Notes under the pieces: model-generated
What the model saw: the letters and a program-made list of their open reading frames with translations, nothing else
The model's database searches: none
What the model was told of the DNA's origin: nothing
Origin: Pyrinomonadaceae bacterium
GTDB taxonomy: Bacteria; Acidobacteriota; Blastocatellia; Pyrinomonadales; Pyrinomonadaceae
Direction: 5' to 3'
DNA length: 64,000 bases
Assembly: GCA_019694395.1 (NCBI GenBank)
Contig: JAIBCC010000001.1
Coordinates: 1 to 64,000, forward strand
Shown: one piece after another, positions 60,291 through 64,000 of the stretch
Numbering within the stretch: position 1 is the first letter of the stretch
Layout: every line of letters starts with the position of its first letter
Program-made: the position numbers and the translations under genes

Positions 60291-61853
60291 ATGAACAAAT
60301 CATTATTTCAAACTGTGAAAGGTCTTTTCACCCCACCAGCAAATACTGTAAACGAAGCAGGTGGAACAGCTTACAAATTTTCACCAAAACACGCGTTAGC
60401 ACAATATGCGGCGACCGGATGTTTTACAAACACATTCTATGCCGATGCGAGCGAACAATTAGAAAAAGTTCTGGAATTGACTAAAGAACTTGACGCTGAA
60501 TTCATTGCTAAAGTCGCAATTTACTCACGCGAAAAAGGCTTTATGAAAGATATGCCTGCGCTTTTGGTAGCGGTTCTTTCAACCAAAGACAAAGAACTTT
60601 TGGAAAAAGTTTTCCCTCGCGTAATTGATAACGGAAAAATGCTTCGCAATTTCGTGCAAATTATGCGTAGCGGCGTAGTTGGTCGTAAATCTTTGGGTTC
60701 GTTGCCGAAAAGATTGGTTCGTGAATGGTTTGAAAACCGCAAGCCGGAAACTATTTTCAAACAATCTGTCGGTCAAACTCCGAGTTTCGCGGACATCTTG
60801 AAAATGATCCACGCTAAACCGCAAGATGCTGAAAAAGAAGCACTTTTCGGATATTTCATCGGACGCGAAATTGATGCGGATAAACTTCCTGAATTAGTTA
60901 AAGCCTTTGAAAAATTCAAAAGCGGAGACTCTTTGGAAGTTCCGAAAGTTCCTTTCCAAATGTTGACGGCATTGCCGATCTCAACCAAAGAATGGACGGA
61001 AATTGCGCGTAACGCGGCTTGGCAAATGACGCGGATGAACTTGAACACATTCCAACGTCACGGAGTTTTCCAAAACCCTGAAATGGTTGAAATGATCGCA
61101 AATCGTTTGCGTGATGCTGAAGCTATCAAACGAGCAAAAGTTTTTCCTTACCAATTACTTTCTGCTTATTCTGCGGCTTCTAACAACGCTGAAATTCCGC
61201 GTGCAATTACTGAAGCATTGCAAGACGCGATGGAAATTGCAACCGAAAACGTTCCTGCGATCAATGGTAAAATTTACGTTTTGCCGGACGTTTCAGGTTC
61301 AATGAGTTCTGCTGTGACAGGCTACCGTAAAGGCTCAACTTCAACAGTTCGCTGTATTGATGTTGCCGGATTGGTTGCTTCTGCGTTGCTTCGCAAAAAT
61401 CCGTTGGCTGAAGTTTTGCCGTTTGAAAACAGTGTGGTCAATATCGCTTTGAATCCGCGTGATTCGGTAATGACCAACGCTCAAAAATTGGCAAGCATCG
61501 GCGGCGGCGGAACAAACTGCTCTGCACCGCTTCGTGATTTGAATAAAACGAAAGCAAAAGGCGATTTGGTCATCTACGTTTCAGATAATGAATCTTGGAT
61601 GGATTCAAACCGCTCTTGGAACAGCGGAACGGAAACGATGAAACAATGGAACGAATTCAAATCTCGTAACAAAGACGCGAAACTTGTTTGCATTGACATC
61701 CAACCTTACGCAACCACGCAAGCCCAAGAACGCGCGGACATTCTAAACGTCGGCGGATTCTCTGACCAAGTGTTCACACTGATCTCAGAATTTGCTAACG
61801 GAACGATGAACGCAAACCATTGGGTTGGTGTGATTGAAGCGGTTGAAATTTAA
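60291..61853 (+). CDS. rsr: Ro60/Rsr-like TROVE domain protein
   Basis: 520 aa. An N-terminal TROVE HEAT-repeat ring (about 1-320): KFSPKHALAQYAATG, LDAEFIAKVAIYSREKG, RSGVVGRKSLG, NLNTFQRHGVF. A C-terminal von Willebrand factor A domain follows with an intact MIDAS (DVSGSMS, Asp333, Ser335, Ser337, and GGGTN). Ro60 proteins bind Y RNAs on the outer ring surface and misfolded RNA ends in the ring, and can tether exonucleases. Size and layout match bacterial Rsr. It lies in the same island as eight Y-RNA-like genes and rtcB. Confidence 0.95.
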   Translation: MNKSLFQTVKGLFTPPANTVNEAGGTAYKFSPKHALAQYAATGCFTNTFYADASEQLEKVLELTKELDAEFIAKVAIYSREKGFMKDMPALLVAVLSTKDKELLEKVFPRVIDNGKMLRNFVQIMRSGVVGRKSLGSLPKRLVREWFENRKPETIFKQSVGQTPSFADILKMIHAKPQDAEKEALFGYFIGREIDADKLPELVKAFEKFKSGDSLEVPKVPFQMLTALPISTKEWTEIARNAAWQMTRMNLNTFQRHGVFQNPEMVEMIANRLRDAEAIKRAKVFPYQLLSAYSAASNNAEIPRAITEALQDAMEIATENVPAINGKIYVLPDVSGSMSSAVTGYRKGSTSTVRCIDVAGLVASALLRKNPLAEVLPFENSVVNIALNPRDSVMTNAQKLASIGGGGTNCSAPLRDLNKTKAKGDLVIYVSDNESWMDSNRSWNSGTETMKQWNEFKSRNKDAKLVCIDIQPYATTQAQERADILNVGGFSDQVFTLISEFANGTMNANHWVGVIEAVEI

Positions 61854-61862
61854 TGCAAAATG

Positions 61863-61897
61863 GTGAGTGATGAATTAATCATCCATCGCTCACTTTT
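61863..61897. terminator. Hairpin between convergent Ro60 and membrane-protein genes
   Basis: GTGAG with GATG pairs with CATC and CTCAC; T residues follow. Confidence 0.55.
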
Positions 61898-62435
61898 GCT
61901 TATAGAAAGTAATCTCTCCGCCGACTGGCGCAACTATAGTTACCCGATTTTCATTAACTTTCTTAAACTTCGGTGAATATTTACGATTATAAAAAAATCC
62001 CCAAATCATCATCGGTAAAAAAACTATGACTCCAAATATTAAGGGAGAAAAAGAATTCATAATTCCAGCGATAGTAACACTGACAATTAGTGCCATGACA
62101 CCGCCAAAATAAATTAGCGCAGTTTTTGATTCAAGATTTCTAAAATTCTCCCAACACAATTCGCAAAATGTTGTCGAAATTTCGTGCTTTGTTGTCAAAA
62201 GAAGTCGCAAAAGAAAAAAAGGTAGAAACCCAAGAAATATTCCCAAGGTTGCAACTGGTGAAACATATTTTTTTGTAAAAGTTTGAAAGGATACATTTTG
62301 ATTTCTTCCGCATTTTATACAATGTAAGCGTTGTTTTGGCGGCTGAAATTGTTGATATTTCCTTTGTTCATCAAATATCGGTGGCGGTGGCGGTGCTTGA
62401 AAATTTTGGTAATTTGGTATGTTTTGAATTTGCAT
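61890..62435 (-). CDS. Hypothetical zinc-binding membrane protein
   Basis: 181 aa. A Pro/Gln-rich N-terminus, CIKCG (about 39-43) and CELCW form a possible zinc site around the first helix pair; three or four membrane helices lie at about 62-82, 105-125 and 130-148. The C-terminus is soluble. No family recognised. The 212 nt to the next gene hold nothing clear. Confidence 0.6.
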   Translation of the reverse strand: MQIQNIPNYQNFQAPPPPPIFDEQRKYQQFQPPKQRLHCIKCGRNQNVSFQTFTKKYVSPVATLGIFLGFLPFFLLRLLLTTKHEISTTFCELCWENFRNLESKTALIYFGGVMALIVSVTIAGIMNSFSPLIFGVIVFLPMMIWGFFYNRKYSPKFKKVNENRVTIVAPVGGEITFYKQK

Positions 62436-62647
62436 TATTTTAACTTAGGGGGGTAAGTGGAATATTGGCAATATTTAATGCCAATATTATTATGCCAATA
62501 GCCTTTATAAAATTGCAAGATTTTTTTAAAAACTATGAAATTGGACTTTTATGAACATCACAAACTACCTCGAAAACTTTATCCCAAATTCTCAAACTCT
62601 TTTCCACAATCTACTCCAAAATATCGATTGGAATGTGCAAATAAATT

Positions 62648-63085
62648 CTATTTAATAAATCTCGAAATATAGGAAATGAATGCCACGCCTCCAAATATAA
62701 CCCCCATCAACACCATCATAGTCCCAACTCCCCAGAATATAATTCTAAAAATTCTTTTGCCCGAATCGTTCTTAATTTGTGCCTGAGAGGGATTATTTGG
62801 GTTATAGTCCACCTGAACAAATTGATTTACATTGTAGGTGGACAATTGCGTTCCATAACCTTCGCAAAAAAATTGTTGTCCCTGAGTAGTGTAGAAAAGC
62901 ACCACCGGTGTGAATATCTTTTTTCCACCCATGTTGCGGTGTGTCTTGAACCGAATAATTTGTCCTTTGACGGTAATCCAGTCTTTATGACTGGTATCAT
63001 AAATACTCTTATGAGCGAAACCAATAATGATAAAAACAATGCCGACAATGGAAACAAGAGTGCCGGGAATAATCATAACTTCCAT
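62648..63085 (-). CDS. DUF3592 membrane protein
   Basis: 145 aa. Two membrane helices (about 4-24 and 112-135) flank a beta-rich DUF3592 domain (VKGQIIRFKTHR, FTPVVLFYTTQGQQF, VQVDYNPNNPSQAQI). Function unknown. Confidence 0.82.
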   Translation of the reverse strand: MEVMIIPGTLVSIVGIVFIIIGFAHKSIYDTSHKDWITVKGQIIRFKTHRNMGGKKIFTPVVLFYTTQGQQFFCEGYGTQLSTYNVNQFVQVDYNPNNPSQAQIKNDSGKRIFRIIFWGVGTMMVLMGVIFGGVAFISYISRFIK

Positions 63086-63152
63086 AACAATTTTATATGC
63101 GATTTTTTTTGGAAATTAAGGACAAAATAATTTATTGGGTTAGTGAAATAAA

Positions 63153-63317
63153 AGTAGGGGCAGGTCTTGTGCCTGCCCAATCAGCCGAAAGGCTGAAACA
63201 AAGATTATCAATTGCGTTGATTGGGGTTTATTAAAATCGTAATTTTGGGTAATTTTTTAAATTATCAATGTTTAATTTCGCAGCGCTCATTGGGCAAGCA
63301 CAAGACTTGCCCCTACT
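63153..63317. mobile_element. MITE-like element with 30-bp inverted ends
   Basis: Left end AGTAGGGGCAGGTCTTGTGC and right end (reverse complement) AGTAGGGGCAAGTCTTGTGC; about 27 of 30 positions agree. 165 bp long, with an inner TCAGCC-GAAA-GGCTGA hairpin and no ORF. Likely a non-autonomous transposon relic. Confidence 0.7.
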
Positions 63318-63385
63318 TTTTAATAAAATTTCTGTAATTTTCATTGATTAAACCTTTCTAATAACGTAAGTTAAGAGGAAATACT

Positions 63386-64000
63386 ATGTTGTCTAAAAAG
63401 TTTTTTGCGGTAATTGCCCTGATTATTCTTTCAGTTTCCTTGTCTTTAAGTTTGGCTGCCCAAACTAAAGAAGATGACGAGGTGATTAAAGTTGATACGG
63501 CTCTGGTCAACGTTCCTTTTTCCGTCAGTGACCGCGAAGGGCGAAGTATTTCGGGGCTTTCTTTGCAAAATTTCACACTGTTTGAGGACGGTAAAGCGCA
63601 AAAGATTGAGTATCTTTCGACTCAGGACACGCCGCTAAATATTGTTTTGTTGATGGATACGAGTCAAAGCGCGCAGGAAATCTTTGACAAAATAAAGAAC
63701 GCGGCAGCCGAATTTATTAAACAGCTTCGTCCGGCGGATCGGTGTATGGTCATTACATTTGATGAGGCTGCGCGGGTAAAAAACGAATTTACTAACAATC
63801 AAAAGGTTCTGGACGGCACAATCCGAAAGACTGCCCTGAGCCAAAAACCCGGAACTCTGATGCGTGACACTATAAATGTCACAATTAATAAGGAACTAGC
63901 CAAAATTAGGGGTCGAAAGGCGATAATTTTGATTACTGACGGGAAAGATGCGGGAAGTGCCATCAGTAAAAATGATCTGCTCTATCGTTTGGCGGAATCA
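63386..64000 (+). CDS. VWFA-related secreted protein (acidobacterial type), 5' part
   Basis: The ATG at 63386 follows AAGAGGAAA and the frame stays open for 205 codons to the window edge. Signal peptide (about 1-25, ending LAAQ), then the family lead-in (VDTALVNVPFSVSDREG, ISGLSLQNFTLFEDGK) and a von Willebrand A domain with MIDAS DTSQSAQ and IILITDGKDAG. Proteins of this layout are strongly expanded in Acidobacteriota. The C-terminus is outside the window. Confidence 0.9.
   Translation, partial: MLSKKFFAVIALIILSVSLSLSLAAQTKEDDEVIKVDTALVNVPFSVSDREGRSISGLSLQNFTLFEDGKAQKIEYLSTQDTPLNIVLLMDTSQSAQEIFDKIKNAAAEFIKQLRPADRCMVITFDEAARVKNEFTNNQKVLDGTIRKTALSQKPGTLMRDTINVTINKELAKIRGRKAIILITDGKDAGSAISKNDLLYRLAES

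Overview
The window looks like chromosomal DNA of a low-GC, Gram-negative (LpxD, type IV pilin, Tat, two HtrA proteases) member of the Acidobacteriota, probably Blastocatellia. Pointers are the acidobacterial-type VWFA protein at the right edge, zinc-ribbon plus kinase and TPR proteins, many sigma-54 activator genes, and PepSY, GYF_2 and DUF4145 families. The taxonomic call is inference.

0-46.7 kb is ordinary chromosome: an FGE-sulfatase remnant, a TPR protein, a zinc-ribbon transmembrane pseudokinase next to a triple-FHA ABC transporter, a TlpA-like lipoprotein, lpxD, msrB, cax, an NtrC-like regulator, feoA-feoB-FeoB-associated peptide, pyrF, glnA, a pilin, a MerR regulator, a single tRNA-Pro(GGG), two HtrA proteases, speB, speA, a deoxyhypusine-synthase-like gene, tatA, a GH18-deacetylase-GT2 fusion and thiL. 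A sigma-54 regulon can be read here. Five inverted repeats of 35-36 bp with TGTGGC/GCCACA arms lie 53-86 bp from six -24/-12 promoters that serve two PepSY proteins, an LprI-like protein, an HtrA, a Lys/His-rich peptide and a 52-aa basic peptide. A histidine kinase and two NtrC-type regulators are nearby.

46.7-61.9 kb is the unusual part: a one-stranded array of 28 tRNA genes plus two tRNA-Gly just downstream, together covering all 20 amino acids. Interleaved with them are eight copies of an RNA scaffold (GGCGAATGC..TACAT....TTGTCGCC) whose two helices covary. I interpret these as bacterial Y RNAs. Three are minimal. Five carry a tRNA-like module in permuted order (3' half before 5' half), with the break in the anticodon arm (three), the T stem (one) or the D arm (one). 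The last Y RNA abuts rtcB (RNA ligase), and a TROVE/Ro60 gene lies 5 kb further. The accessory genes between them are two HNH nucleases, a DUF4145 protein, a hydrolase and a methyltransferase. Many array tRNAs are odd: class-I leucine tRNAs, C33, A34, a long-armed Ile, and almost no encoded CCA. The parts suggest an RNA repair, quality-control or tRNA-replacement island.

61.9-64 kb holds two small membrane proteins, a MITE-like 165-bp inverted-repeat element and the start of a VWFA-domain protein.
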